DNA of 64,000 bases from Hyphomicrobiales bacterium (GTDB taxonomy: Bacteria; Pseudomonadota; Alphaproteobacteria; Rhizobiales; Rhizobiaceae): contig UEIJ01000020.1 in NCBI GenBank assembly GCA_900470195.1, positions 186,001 to 250,000 of the forward strand, in the 5' to 3' direction. A program made the position numbers and the translations under genes. Positions 16,500 to 24,703 of this stretch are shown one piece after another. Position 1 is the first letter of the stretch. Each line of letters starts with the position of its first letter. The notes below the pieces were generated by a model, which saw nothing but the letters and a program-made list of their open reading frames with translations, was not told the DNA's origin and did not search any database.

Positions 16500-17045
16500 G
16501 TGTCATGCGCAAACTGGATGTTCGCTTTCCGGCGTCTTCTGGCGCTCCGGGCACTGATCGCGCTTTTCGCCATCTGCCACATTCCACTGTTCATGGGCAT
16601 GGCCGATGCCGCGTCGCCTGCGGCGGTGACCATCACGCTGACCATCATCGCCCCGGACGGAACGACGCGCGTGCTGAGCGGCGATGACTTCACGAAACTG
16701 CCGCAAAACAGGCTGCAGACGAATACTGCCTGGACCGAAGGTCCGCAGAATTTCGACGGCGTGCTGCTGCGCGACGTGCTGGCAACGGTAGGCGTCGACG
16801 GGAAAGACGCCGCAAACCGTTCGATCACCGTGCTTGCGATCAACGACTACAGTATCAGCATTCCGCTGCAAGACGCCTACAAGTACAATGTCCTCGTCGC
16901 GCACAAGATGAACGGCAGGGAATTGAGCCTGCGCGACAAGGGACCATACTGGATCGTCTATCCGCGCGACCAGCATCAGGAACTGAACGATTCGCGCTAT
17001 GACCACCGCTGGGCATGGCAGTTGAAGCAGATCGAGGTGAAATGA
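16500..17045 (+). CDS. Exported molybdopterin-domain-like protein lacking the Mo-ligand Cys
   Basis: 181 residues: a signal peptide (RRLLALRALIALFAICHIP, cleavage near ADA) and one domain resembling the sulfite-oxidase-type molybdopterin-binding fold. Family-like stretches include FDGVLLRDVLATVGV, INDYSISIPLQDAY and GPYWIVYPRD. The mature part has no cysteine, so it cannot supply the thiolate that ligates Mo in true members and is unlikely to be a redox enzyme. The GTG at 16500 has GGAG 9 bases upstream. It overlaps the kinase start by 4 bp (ATGA), which points to a periplasmic sensor partner for that kinase. Confidence 0.8.
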   Translation: MSCANWMFAFRRLLALRALIALFAICHIPLFMGMADAASPAAVTITLTIIAPDGTTRVLSGDDFTKLPQNRLQTNTAWTEGPQNFDGVLLRDVLATVGVDGKDAANRSITVLAINDYSISIPLQDAYKYNVLVAHKMNGRELSLRDKGPYWIVYPRDQHQELNDSRYDHRWAWQLKQIEVK

Positions 17046-18433
17046 GAATCAAGCGAGGCTACATTCTCTCCGGCCTGGTCATGGCGGGTTTTGCAGCGCT
17101 GCTCGCTTATGCATTCATTCAGCTTCTCGAAATCCAGAAATCGCTTGCGACCTATACCGGCGAGAACATGGTCTGGGCCATCACCAAGACGGAACGCGAC
17201 GCCAGCCGCCTGGCCGAAACCGCGCTGACATTTCCTGCCGGCAGCACGAATACAGACGATCTCTCGCTCCGCCTCGATGTTCTCTACAGCCGTTTCGCAC
17301 TTCTGGCCGATGGCCCGCAGAAGAAATATTTCGCTGGCATTCCGGGCGCTGCCGAAATCATCCAGCGCAATGCGGACCGGCTTCCCGAAATCGAGGCTAT
17401 GATCAAGGCCAGGCCGGAACAATTCGACCCCGCCGCCATCTACGAAGCCCTGGTCCCCATGCGCGAGGAACTGACCAAGGTCGCCAATGATGCAACGATC
17501 GTGGAGCAGGACCGCGGCGGCGCGCAGCGCGACCAGCAATTGCAGTCGATCTATCTGATCATGTTTGCGGTGCTGGGCATCATGGCCACCGGCGCCATTC
17601 TGTCGTGGCAGGTGGTTTCCAACATGCGCAAGGCCGAGCGCGCCCACAAGGCGCTGCAGGAATACAAGCAGCAGCTGGAACACACCGTCGCCGACCGCAC
17701 CGCCGCCTTGCGCGAGGCGCTGGACAGCGAGCGCAAGGCCAAGGAGCTCTACAAGAGCTTCATCACCACGGTTTCTCACCAGTTCCGCACGCCCGTATCG
17801 ATCATCGACATCATCGCCCAGCGCTTCATCCGCCGCGCCGACGAGTTCACGCCTGAAATCATCATCGACAAGGCCAAGCGGATGCGGAATGCCAGCCGCC
17901 GCCTCATCCTGCTTCTGGAAAGCACCGCCAATGCCGAACGCCTTGATGAGAACGGGTTTCAGATCAACCGGCAGCCGGTCGATTTCTCCGAACTGGTGCG
18001 CAATACATGCGCCTATCATCAGGAGCTGCACCCCGAGCTGGAACTGGTGACGGACATCAAGGACAGCGAGACTTTCTGTTACTGCGACGGCATTCTCGTC
18101 GAGCAGATTCTGGTCAACCTGCTTGGCAACGCCACCAAATATTCGCCCGCCGGCAAGCCCATCGAAGTGACGACGGAGGAAGACGAAAGCGGCTTCCGAT
18201 GCATCGTCCGCGACCATGGCATCGGCATACCGGCCGAAGAGGCGAACCGCATATTCACGCGCTTTTTCCGCGCCAGCAACGCATCGCATATGGCGGGCAC
18301 CGGCCTCGGCCTCAGCCTGTCACGCGCACTGGCGGAATTGCATGGCGGAACGCTTGTCTTCACTTCGGTTGAAGGACAAGGTACGGTGTTCATCCTCACT
18401 CTACCAAAGGTGGCCCAGCATGCGACTGCCTGA
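17042..18433 (+). CDS. Sensor histidine kinase
   Basis: 463 residues. TM1 is at about 8-28, followed by a periplasmic helical domain to about 168, TM2 at about 172-192 (LIMFAVLGIMATGAILSWQV), a coiled coil (AERAHKALQEYKQQLEHTV), then HisKA with phospho-acceptor His246 in VSHQFRTP. The HATPase domain has NLLGNATKYSP (N box), RDHGIGIP and GTGLGLSLSR (G boxes). It is translationally coupled to the exported protein before it and overlaps the response-regulator start by 14 bp. The signal is probably sensed in the periplasm, perhaps through the exported partner. Confidence 0.92.
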   Translation: MRIKRGYILSGLVMAGFAALLAYAFIQLLEIQKSLATYTGENMVWAITKTERDASRLAETALTFPAGSTNTDDLSLRLDVLYSRFALLADGPQKKYFAGIPGAAEIIQRNADRLPEIEAMIKARPEQFDPAAIYEALVPMREELTKVANDATIVEQDRGGAQRDQQLQSIYLIMFAVLGIMATGAILSWQVVSNMRKAERAHKALQEYKQQLEHTVADRTAALREALDSERKAKELYKSFITTVSHQFRTPVSIIDIIAQRFIRRADEFTPEIIIDKAKRMRNASRRLILLLESTANAERLDENGFQINRQPVDFSELVRNTCAYHQELHPELELVTDIKDSETFCYCDGILVEQILVNLLGNATKYSPAGKPIEVTTEEDESGFRCIVRDHGIGIPAEEANRIFTRFFRASNASHMAGTGLGLSLSRALAELHGGTLVFTSVEGQGTVFILTLPKVAQHATA

Positions 18434-19067
18434 AATCCTCCCCACGCCTACCGTCCTCTGCATCGAGGACGAAACGCATATTCTGGAAGAAATGATCGAT
18501 GAACTGGGCACTTCGGGCTTCAACGCCATTGGCGCCGCCAATGCGACCGAAGCGCTGCGCGTGCTCGACACGACGACGCCCGACATCATCATCTGCGATA
18601 TATTGATGCCCGGCACCAATGGCCTGCAATTCCTGGAACAGATTCGCACTACCCGCACCGGCCTCGCCGGAACGCCATTCCTGTTCCTGACAGCACTTGC
18701 CGACCGCAGCCACGAACTGACCGGCAGAGAGGCCGGCGCCGACGACTATCTGACCAAGCCGATCGATTTCGACGTCCTCATCCTCACCATCCGCGCCAGG
18801 CTCAATCTGGTCGCGCGCGTCAAGGCCATATCGACCAGCCCCGCAGCGGAGCCGGAGGGCGACTTCGTCCATCTTTCACGCCGCGAAACCGAAGTGTTGA
18901 AAGAGATCGGCACCGGACAACGCAACGGTGAAATCGCCCGCAAGCTTGGATTGTCGGAACATACGGTCAGCGACTATGTGAAGGCCATTTATCAGAAGCT
19001 CAGCGTGTCATCGCGTGCCGAAGCAACCCGCGAAGCAATCAGGCGCGGTCTGGTCGACATGAGATAA
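18420..19067 (+). CDS. LuxR-type response regulator
   Basis: 215 residues. The receiver domain has acidic pair ED near the N-terminus (VLCIEDET), phospho-acceptor Asp60 in IICDILMPG, Thr in FLTALAD and Lys in LTKPID. It is joined to a C-terminal LuxR/FixJ helix-turn-helix (LSRRETEVLKEIGTGQRNGE, then HTVSDYVKAIYQKL). It overlaps the kinase gene, so it is the cognate partner. The regulon is unknown; neither adjacent gene looks like an obvious target. Confidence 0.93.
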   Translation: MRLPEILPTPTVLCIEDETHILEEMIDELGTSGFNAIGAANATEALRVLDTTTPDIIICDILMPGTNGLQFLEQIRTTRTGLAGTPFLFLTALADRSHELTGREAGADDYLTKPIDFDVLILTIRARLNLVARVKAISTSPAAEPEGDFVHLSRRETEVLKEIGTGQRNGEIARKLGLSEHTVSDYVKAIYQKLSVSSRAEATREAIRRGLVDMR

Positions 19068-19096
19068 GCTGGCCTGTTCAACCAGATTTGTTGGGG

Positions 19097-20332
19097 ATGA
19101 CCGGTTATGACCTCGACAATCCACAAGCCCCAAATTACGGTCTGCTCATGAAGCAACCGGTTCGACAACGCGCTGTCTTCTTCATTGGCGGCTATGATCC
19201 GAAAACGCCGGAGGCGTTTTTTGGGCGATTGAACAGAGAAATCAAACGGTTCGAAGCTCTCTGGAGCGTTCGGTCCGACGTTTCGGATGTCAGCGTATCG
19301 CCGGATCGCGAGATAGGCTCGGTTGCGATCAGAACGGCTGCCGCCGACAATGGCTGGGCCACCGAAACGGACTTCAATTTTCTCGTTCTGGACAAGATCG
19401 TGCTGGCGGATTTCGACCGCCCGCTCCCGGTGAGACTTGCCAAATATCTTGTCGCCTTCGGCGATTTCGTCATTACCGGAACGGCCTTTCGCTTCTTTGC
19501 CAAGGCCTGGCGGTTCGGGCTTTATTTTCTCTATCCGTTTCTCGTGCTCGCCCTGTTCGCGGCGGCGGGTTATGCCGTGGCGCGGTGGACAGTGCAGTGG
19601 CTGGGCGCGGTCAGCTGGTTGCTCGGCCTCGCGGTTTTCTTCCTGGCGCTCGCCATTCTTGGCAAAAGATGGTCCACCAACCATCTGATGGACCTCTGGT
19701 CGTTTTCGCTCAATTTCATTCGCGGGCGACGGCGGGACGCCGAATCCCTGATGCAGCGTTTTGCCGCCGGCATCCTCGAGCGCACCGCCGCAAAACATTA
19801 TGATGAAGTCATACTGATCGGCCACAGCACCGGCGGCATGTTGATGCTGGACGTCGCGGCGCGCTGCCTTGCCATCGATCCGAGTTTCAGCAGCCATGCG
19901 CAGAAAGTGACGGTCCTCACGCTCGGATCGACTGCCCTCAAGGCCGGCTACCATCCGGCGGCCGGGCATTTTCGCGAAGGCGTGCAGCGGCTGGTGGACG
20001 ATGGCGGGATCGACTGGGTGGAAATCCAGTGCCTGACCGATGCGATCAATTTCTACAAGACCGATCCCGTGGCCGAGATGGGCTTGAAGCGGGAACCGCA
20101 GCGCTCCTTTCCCGTTACGCGGACAGTACGTATAAAGGAAATGCTGCAGCCGGAAATCTACAAGCGCGTGAAGCGGAACCTTTTTCGCGTGCATTATCAA
20201 TATGTATTCGGAAATACGAAGCCCTATTGGTATGATTTCTTTCAGATCTGCTGCGGGCCGCTCTCGCTGCGGGAGCGAACCGACGACCGCATAATCGGTG
20301 CCCTGCCAAGGAAGGAAACTATCGCCGAATGA
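19097..20332 (+). CDS. Membrane-associated alpha/beta-hydrolase-like protein
   Basis: About 411 residues. An N-terminal soluble part (RAVFFIGGYDPKTPEAFF) is followed by two transmembrane helices at about 150-200 (FGLYFLYPFLVLALFAAAGY and WLLGLAVFFLALAIL), then a lipase-type nucleophile elbow IGHSTGGMLML. The GGYDP motif and GHSTGG suggest a serine esterase acting at the membrane, but the other triad residues were not assigned. Start uncertain: ATG 19097 or 19148, neither with a strong ribosome-binding site. It overlaps the methyltransferase-like gene by 4 bp, so the two form an operon. Confidence 0.75.
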   Translation: MTGYDLDNPQAPNYGLLMKQPVRQRAVFFIGGYDPKTPEAFFGRLNREIKRFEALWSVRSDVSDVSVSPDREIGSVAIRTAAADNGWATETDFNFLVLDKIVLADFDRPLPVRLAKYLVAFGDFVITGTAFRFFAKAWRFGLYFLYPFLVLALFAAAGYAVARWTVQWLGAVSWLLGLAVFFLALAILGKRWSTNHLMDLWSFSLNFIRGRRRDAESLMQRFAAGILERTAAKHYDEVILIGHSTGGMLMLDVAARCLAIDPSFSSHAQKVTVLTLGSTALKAGYHPAAGHFREGVQRLVDDGGIDWVEIQCLTDAINFYKTDPVAEMGLKREPQRSFPVTRTVRIKEMLQPEIYKRVKRNLFRVHYQYVFGNTKPYWYDFFQICCGPLSLRERTDDRIIGALPRKETIAE

Positions 20333-20916
20333 CACCGACACTGGCCGCAATCGTCTGGGGGATCGGGCTCGTCGCCTGGGTCGTTATCCGCATTCCGCAC
20401 CAGCGGCGCGCACGCAAGATCAAGGTTGCCAACAATGCGAAGACGCTGGCTGACAGGCTGGCGCTGGGTGCGGCGACGGTCGGCCTGTCGCTGATCCCGA
20501 TCGTCTATGTCGCAACCGGCTTTCCCGCCTTTGCCGATTATGCCTTCCAGCCGTGGCTCGCCTGGATCGGGGTGATTGTCGAGATCGCCTTCCTCTGGCT
20601 TTTTTATGCAAGCCACCGGCAACTCGGCAAGAACTGGTCCGTTTCGCTCGAAATCCGCCGCGAGCACAAGCTGGTGACTGACGGGCTTTACAAATATGTC
20701 CGCCATCCGATGTATCTGTCGTTCTGGCTGTGGGCGATTGCCCAATTCTGCCTGCTGCCGAACTGGTTTGCCGGGCTGGCGGGCCTTGTCGGCGTCGCCA
20801 TCCTCTATTTCTATCGGGTCGGCCACGAGGAGGCGATGATGCGCGCGGCCTTCGGCGCATCCTATGATGACTATGCGAGCCGGACGGGCCGTATCATCCC
20901 GAAAATCAGGTTCTAG
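20329..20916 (+). CDS. Isoprenylcysteine carboxylmethyltransferase-like membrane protein
   Basis: 195 residues with about five membrane segments and the C-terminal signature of the ICMT/PEMT-like family: GLYKYVRHPMYLSFWLW, with conserved RHPxY, and an E-E pair in GHEEAMMRAAFG followed by YDDYASRTGRIIP. These proteins methylate lipids or lipid-like thiols/carboxylates using SAM. It starts within the stop of the membrane hydrolase gene (ATGA). Together the pair may process a membrane-bound ester or lipid; substrate unknown. Confidence 0.85.
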   Translation: MTPTLAAIVWGIGLVAWVVIRIPHQRRARKIKVANNAKTLADRLALGAATVGLSLIPIVYVATGFPAFADYAFQPWLAWIGVIVEIAFLWLFYASHRQLGKNWSVSLEIRREHKLVTDGLYKYVRHPMYLSFWLWAIAQFCLLPNWFAGLAGLVGVAILYFYRVGHEEAMMRAAFGASYDDYASRTGRIIPKIRF

Positions 20917-21109
20917 CCGCATCCTGAAAGAAATGTGAACCGGTTTGGAAGCAGGACCCGGGTGAGATCCCGTCCCGCGTCGTTCTTTCAGGTTGTGCTT
21001 AGCTCAAGTTCTAGTGATTTGGCGGAAACGGACCGGCGCTCTAAATACTCCTTTCGATGCGCCTTGTTCGAAACTCGGTTCTCGAACGCGCCCCAACAGG
21101 TAGTCGAAG

Positions 21110-21745
21110 ATGGTTTCCAAGCCCGATAATTTGCATTCGAAAATCATGACCCGCCGCAGCCTGCTTTTTGCCGGGGCGGCGCTTGTGCTCTATGGCAGCG
21201 CTGCGCAAGCAGCGCCGAAAACGCCTTCCAGAAAGTCACCGCAGGCGGATGTCTATCTTCTGCGCGGGTTCGGGGATATTTTCTCCACCGGCATCGACGA
21301 GATCGGCAGGCAATTGCAGGCCAACGGCGTCGATGCGCATGTCGAGGGGCACCAGGCATGGCGTTTCGTGCTGAACCGGATTCTCGCCGACCAGAGGAAC
21401 AATCCGCGCGCGCCGGTGGTGCTGATCGGCCACTCACTCGGCGCCAATGCCGTTATCGATATTGCAGCGTCCCTTGAAAAGAAGGGCATTCAGGTTGCCT
21501 ATATGGCGACCTTTGCCGCGACCGCGCCCGCTCCTTTGCCCGGCAATATCAGGCGCGTCGTGAACTTCTATTTCAAGCAGGACGGCTGGGGCCTGCCGCT
21601 GACCCCCGGCCCGCGGTTCAGGGGAAGCCTCGACAACCGCGATTTTTCGGGCATGAAGGACATCGGCCATTTCAACATCGAGAAGCAGCGCCCGCTTCAG
21701 AACGAAGTGGTTCGTAACGTGCTCGGCATCGTGCGCGCCAGATGA
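21110..21745 (+). CDS. Exported alpha/beta-hydrolase-like protein
   Basis: Up to 211 residues. A twin-arginine-like or Sec signal begins at MTRRSLLFAGAALVLYGSAA, so ATG 21146 is an alternative start to 21110. The mature part holds VYLLRGFGDIFSTGIDEIG, a nucleophile elbow VLIGHSLGANAVIDIA and, later, KDIGHFNIEK with a plausible catalytic His. This suggests a small secreted thioesterase/lipase-fold enzyme. It ends 15 bp before the 3' end of the convergent tRNA-Sec gene. Confidence 0.75.
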   Translation: MVSKPDNLHSKIMTRRSLLFAGAALVLYGSAAQAAPKTPSRKSPQADVYLLRGFGDIFSTGIDEIGRQLQANGVDAHVEGHQAWRFVLNRILADQRNNPRAPVVLIGHSLGANAVIDIAASLEKKGIQVAYMATFAATAPAPLPGNIRRVVNFYFKQDGWGLPLTPGPRFRGSLDNRDFSGMKDIGHFNIEKQRPLQNEVVRNVLGIVRAR

Positions 21746-21759
21746 CCGGAAAAGCGGAT

Positions 21760-21855
21760 TGGCGGAAGAGAATGGGAGTCGAACCCACCAAAGACCGTCT
21801 ATCGGCCCCTCCCGGATTTGAAGTCCGGACATGCCACCGGGCATGCATCCCTTCC
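21760..21855 (-). tRNA. selC: tRNA-Sec (anticodon TCA)
   Basis: Read on the minus strand, the 96-nt gene has an 8-bp acceptor stem (GGAAGGGA with TCTCTTCC), a 6-bp D stem (GCATGC / GGCATG type) and anticodon arm CCGGACTTCAAATCCGG with TCA. A long variable arm and T arm GTGGGTTCGACTCCCAT follow, then discriminator G and encoded CCA. The 8+5 acceptor/T stacking and UCA anticodon are diagnostic of selenocysteine tRNA. It lies downstream of selB on the same strand, although an orphan gene and an integrase remnant intervene. Confidence 0.96.
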
Positions 21856-21936
21856 AGATATTGTTTTTTATATACTTTCAGTTTCCGCGGCGGCTGGAGG
21901 TAGTGTTTTTCTCCCCCATTTGCTACCATTCTATTT

Positions 21937-22074
21937 TCACTTCTTTGCTACCGCATTACTAATCATGACGTCAATCAGGGTGGCTGCGTTCGCCAGCATC
22001 CCCGGCATGACGTGGCGATAGAGGTCCAAGGTCATCTCACGCCGGAGCCGTTTGACTGGATCACGATGGACCAT
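21937..22074 (-). pseudogene. Tyrosine-recombinase (integrase) C-terminal remnant
   Basis: A 45-codon minus-strand frame, too short for most callers, reads MVHRDPVKRLRREMTLDLYR and continues HVMPGMLANAATLIDVMISN. The MTLDLYRHVMPGM...A...ID pattern matches the end of phage/ICE integrases, where TLDxYxHvlP carries the catalytic Tyr. The N-terminal and core parts are missing. Its place beside tRNA-Sec, a common integration target, supports a decayed integration event, though it lies on the 5' side of the tRNA rather than the usual 3' side. Confidence 0.65.
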
Positions 22075-22098
22075 GGGGGCACAAATGGGAGTGGCCAC

Positions 22099-22659
22099 TT
22101 AGGGTTGGCTTCCCCAAATATTCTCCCAGTCTTCAAAAAGCATTGGAGTTGTAACGCGAAGCAACTGCTCGTACACTTCCTCTAACTCTTCAATAAACTC
22201 CTGAGCAGCCTCCGGCACTTTAAGATATCTATCCTTTTCCACCAACTTTCTTGTGAGAACTAGATAGCATCCATCACGAATTACTTCCTTGTTATCTATA
22301 TTTCTTTTAAACGAAAGAATTGGCACCCCATGAACAAAGTTGTCCCGCCTCTTGTTCATTTTTTCCAGCGCCGCAAGCACCCTCAGGGCATCCGTCGTGC
22401 GCTCTTGGTTAGAATCAGCCAATTTTGGTTCGTGTTTCAGAAGCTTGGAGAGATATTCAAACCGCGAACCGTCACCGTTGAATTGCGCAAGTCCAAGCTG
22501 GATAGCTTCGGGGTCGGAAAAACCAAGCGCTTCCGGCAGGCGATAGACAAGGCCCATTATATCGCCCCACAACATTACGATTTTGCCGAGCAGCTCCTGC
22601 GTTTTGGCTCTCTCGTCTTTCCATCGAGCCGAGGCGGTCCCTTCATTCACTTCAATCAT
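22099..22659 (-). CDS. Orphan protein of unknown function, AT-rich
   Basis: 186 residues, mostly helical and charged, with no signal peptide or membrane segment. Stretches such as NKRRDNFVHGVPILSFKR resemble the R-x4-H pattern found in some small nucleic-acid-related helical (HEPN-like) proteins; this is only a hint. Base composition and codon choice (many A/T-ending codons) differ clearly from the GC-rich neighbours. With the adjacent integrase remnant this suggests horizontal acquisition. It separates selB from tRNA-Sec. Confidence 0.65.
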   Translation of the reverse strand: MIEVNEGTASARWKDERAKTQELLGKIVMLWGDIMGLVYRLPEALGFSDPEAIQLGLAQFNGDGSRFEYLSKLLKHEPKLADSNQERTTDALRVLAALEKMNKRRDNFVHGVPILSFKRNIDNKEVIRDGCYLVLTRKLVEKDRYLKVPEAAQEFIEELEEVYEQLLRVTTPMLFEDWENIWGSQP

Positions 22660-22696
22660 CCTCCAACGGTAATGGAATCAGCTATTTATTTTTACC

Positions 22697-22740
22697 GCAT
22701 TTCCGAACGGAAAACCGTTTCACACTTTTGCTGGAAATGC
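22697..22740. repeat. Rhizobiales-type intergenic palindrome
   Basis: Ends GCATTTCC / GGAAATGC, core with CGGAAAACCGTTTCACACTTTT. It sits directly after the selB stop codon and may mark the ancestral boundary to the acquired segment. Confidence 0.65.
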
Positions 22741-22741
22741 T

Positions 22742-24703
22742 CTACACTACCGTTTCGGTTAATGCAGTTTGCGAGAAATCGCCGAACAAGTCCAGCTTGC
22801 GGCGATTGAGGCGGCGCATATCTCCACGCCTTATCGTGACGCTGTTGCGGTCGAAGAATTCGAGTATCTGGATCGCCACCTTGCGTCCGCTGTCGACCCG
22901 GTCGCGGAACCGCGCCGCGATGAACCAGCCGCTGTCGAATGCCGCGTCCATATCCGAGAGGATGCCGATCATCTCGGCAATCGTCGCCCGCAGGAAAAAA
23001 TGGTCGTGCGCCACTTCATGCACCCGGCCCATGCGTCCGGCAAGCTTGAGAAGCCGGCGAATATCCTCCTCCCGCTCCTCAACCAGCCCAGCAATATCGC
23101 GCACGCGCGGCGGGCGAAAACGGGCGTCGCCTTCAAGCAGCGGCGCGATGCGCTGCCAGAGCACCTCGTCGGCATCGCCCATCGTCACTTCGTGATCGCG
23201 AAGGCGAAGCCAGGCACCGTCCAGTCTCAAGAGGTCCGCATCGACCAGCGCGGCGATAGCTGCACGAAAGGCCGGAGCTGGCAGGCGCGGCTTCAGCAAC
23301 AGGCGCAGCCGTTCCACACCCATGCCGATCAGGTCGGGATTTTCATCGTGGAACGCACCGAGCCGCACCAGAATATCGTTGCGGAGCGCCTTCCATCGCT
23401 CCGGCAACAGCAGGAGCACGGAATTCCCCTGCGGGAGCATCACCGCATCGAGTGCCTGCGCCAGACCTTGCGGATCGTCTGCCAGCGCGCGGTCGCGCAG
23501 GAATGATTGTGCATCGAGATAATAAGGTTCCACAGACAGCAGTGCGCGCGCCGCCTCTACGGGGTCATCGATGGAATGGGCGTCGAGCTGCGCCATGCGC
23601 TCCAGGCTGCGGCGCTTGCGTTGCGGCGGGCGCAGATCGAGAAAACGGCCGCCGCCGATAGTGCGCTGCGCGGAAACATCCCGGATGACGAAACGGTCTC
23701 CCGCCGTCGCCGCGACGGGGCGATCCAGCACCAGCTGCACCCGGTCTTCCGCGCCGGGCTTAAGCTCCTCATCCCCCAAAAGCACGATGCGCGCCCCGAC
23801 CTCCGCCGATGCATGGTGGAGACGCACTGGAAACCACTGGCCGACCGGCTTTTTCTCGGAGGGCAATATTTGCAGCGCGGCATCAATGCGGTCCGTCGGG
23901 CGATGAAGGCCCGGCGACACAAGCATGTCGCCGCGATGCACCGCCTCTTTCGATATGCCGTCCCCCGCCAGATTGAGCGCGCAGCGATCCCCCGCCTGCG
24001 CGGTTTCGCTGGGCCTGTTCTGCGCGTGGATGGTGCGAACCCGCGCTTCCTTGCCGGAGGGGCTGACGATCAGATGGTCGCCAATGGCGACCTTGCCGGA
24101 AAGCACCGTGCCGGTGACGACCGTCCCCGCCCCCTTCAGCGTGAAGGAGCGATCAACGGCCAGACGAAAGCGTCCTGTTGCCCGCCGCTCGCCAAATGCA
24201 TGCGCTTCAACTTCAAGCAAGGTTCTGAGATCGTCTATACCCGCACCTGAAACGGTGGAAACCGCCAGAACGGGAATATCGGCAAGGCCGGTCGGGGCCA
24301 GTTCATTGCGAATGGCGCTTTCCACTTCGGCCAGACGATCCGGCCCGGCAAGATCGGATTTGGTGATGACGGCGACGCCGCGCCGGATGCCGAGCAGGTT
24401 GACGATTGCCAGATGTTCGCGCGTTTGCGGCATGATCCCGTCATCGGCGGCGACAACCAGCATGACGAAATCGATACTTGCCGCCCCGGCCAGCATCGTA
24501 TGCACGAATTTTTCATGCCCCGGCACGTCGACAAAGCCAAGTATATCCTTTTCGTCGCCGGAAAGCGGCAGATAGGCAAAACCGAGATCGATGGAAATGC
24601 CCCGCGCCTTTTCCTCTTTCAGCCGGTCCGTATCGATCTGCGTCAGCGCGCGCACCAGCGAGGTCTTGCCGTGATCGATATGCCCCGCCGTTCCGACAAT
24701 CAT
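22742..24703 (-). CDS. selB: Selenocysteine-specific elongation factor SelB
   Basis: 653 residues. G1 GTAGHIDHGKTSL, the SelB-typical TDRLKEEKARGISIDLGFAY switch region, G3 DVPGHEKF and G4 TKSDL are followed by domains II-III and four C-terminal winged helices that bind the SECIS hairpin. It delivers Sec-tRNA-Sec to the UGA of the formate dehydrogenase mRNA. The ATG overlaps the selA stop (ATGA), so selA and selB are co-translated. Length is normal for bacterial SelB. Confidence 0.97.
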   Translation of the reverse strand: MIVGTAGHIDHGKTSLVRALTQIDTDRLKEEKARGISIDLGFAYLPLSGDEKDILGFVDVPGHEKFVHTMLAGAASIDFVMLVVAADDGIMPQTREHLAIVNLLGIRRGVAVITKSDLAGPDRLAEVESAIRNELAPTGLADIPVLAVSTVSGAGIDDLRTLLEVEAHAFGERRATGRFRLAVDRSFTLKGAGTVVTGTVLSGKVAIGDHLIVSPSGKEARVRTIHAQNRPSETAQAGDRCALNLAGDGISKEAVHRGDMLVSPGLHRPTDRIDAALQILPSEKKPVGQWFPVRLHHASAEVGARIVLLGDEELKPGAEDRVQLVLDRPVAATAGDRFVIRDVSAQRTIGGGRFLDLRPPQRKRRSLERMAQLDAHSIDDPVEAARALLSVEPYYLDAQSFLRDRALADDPQGLAQALDAVMLPQGNSVLLLLPERWKALRNDILVRLGAFHDENPDLIGMGVERLRLLLKPRLPAPAFRAAIAALVDADLLRLDGAWLRLRDHEVTMGDADEVLWQRIAPLLEGDARFRPPRVRDIAGLVEEREEDIRRLLKLAGRMGRVHEVAHDHFFLRATIAEMIGILSDMDAAFDSGWFIAARFRDRVDSGRKVAIQILEFFDRNSVTIRRGDMRRLNRRKLDLFGDFSQTALTETVV

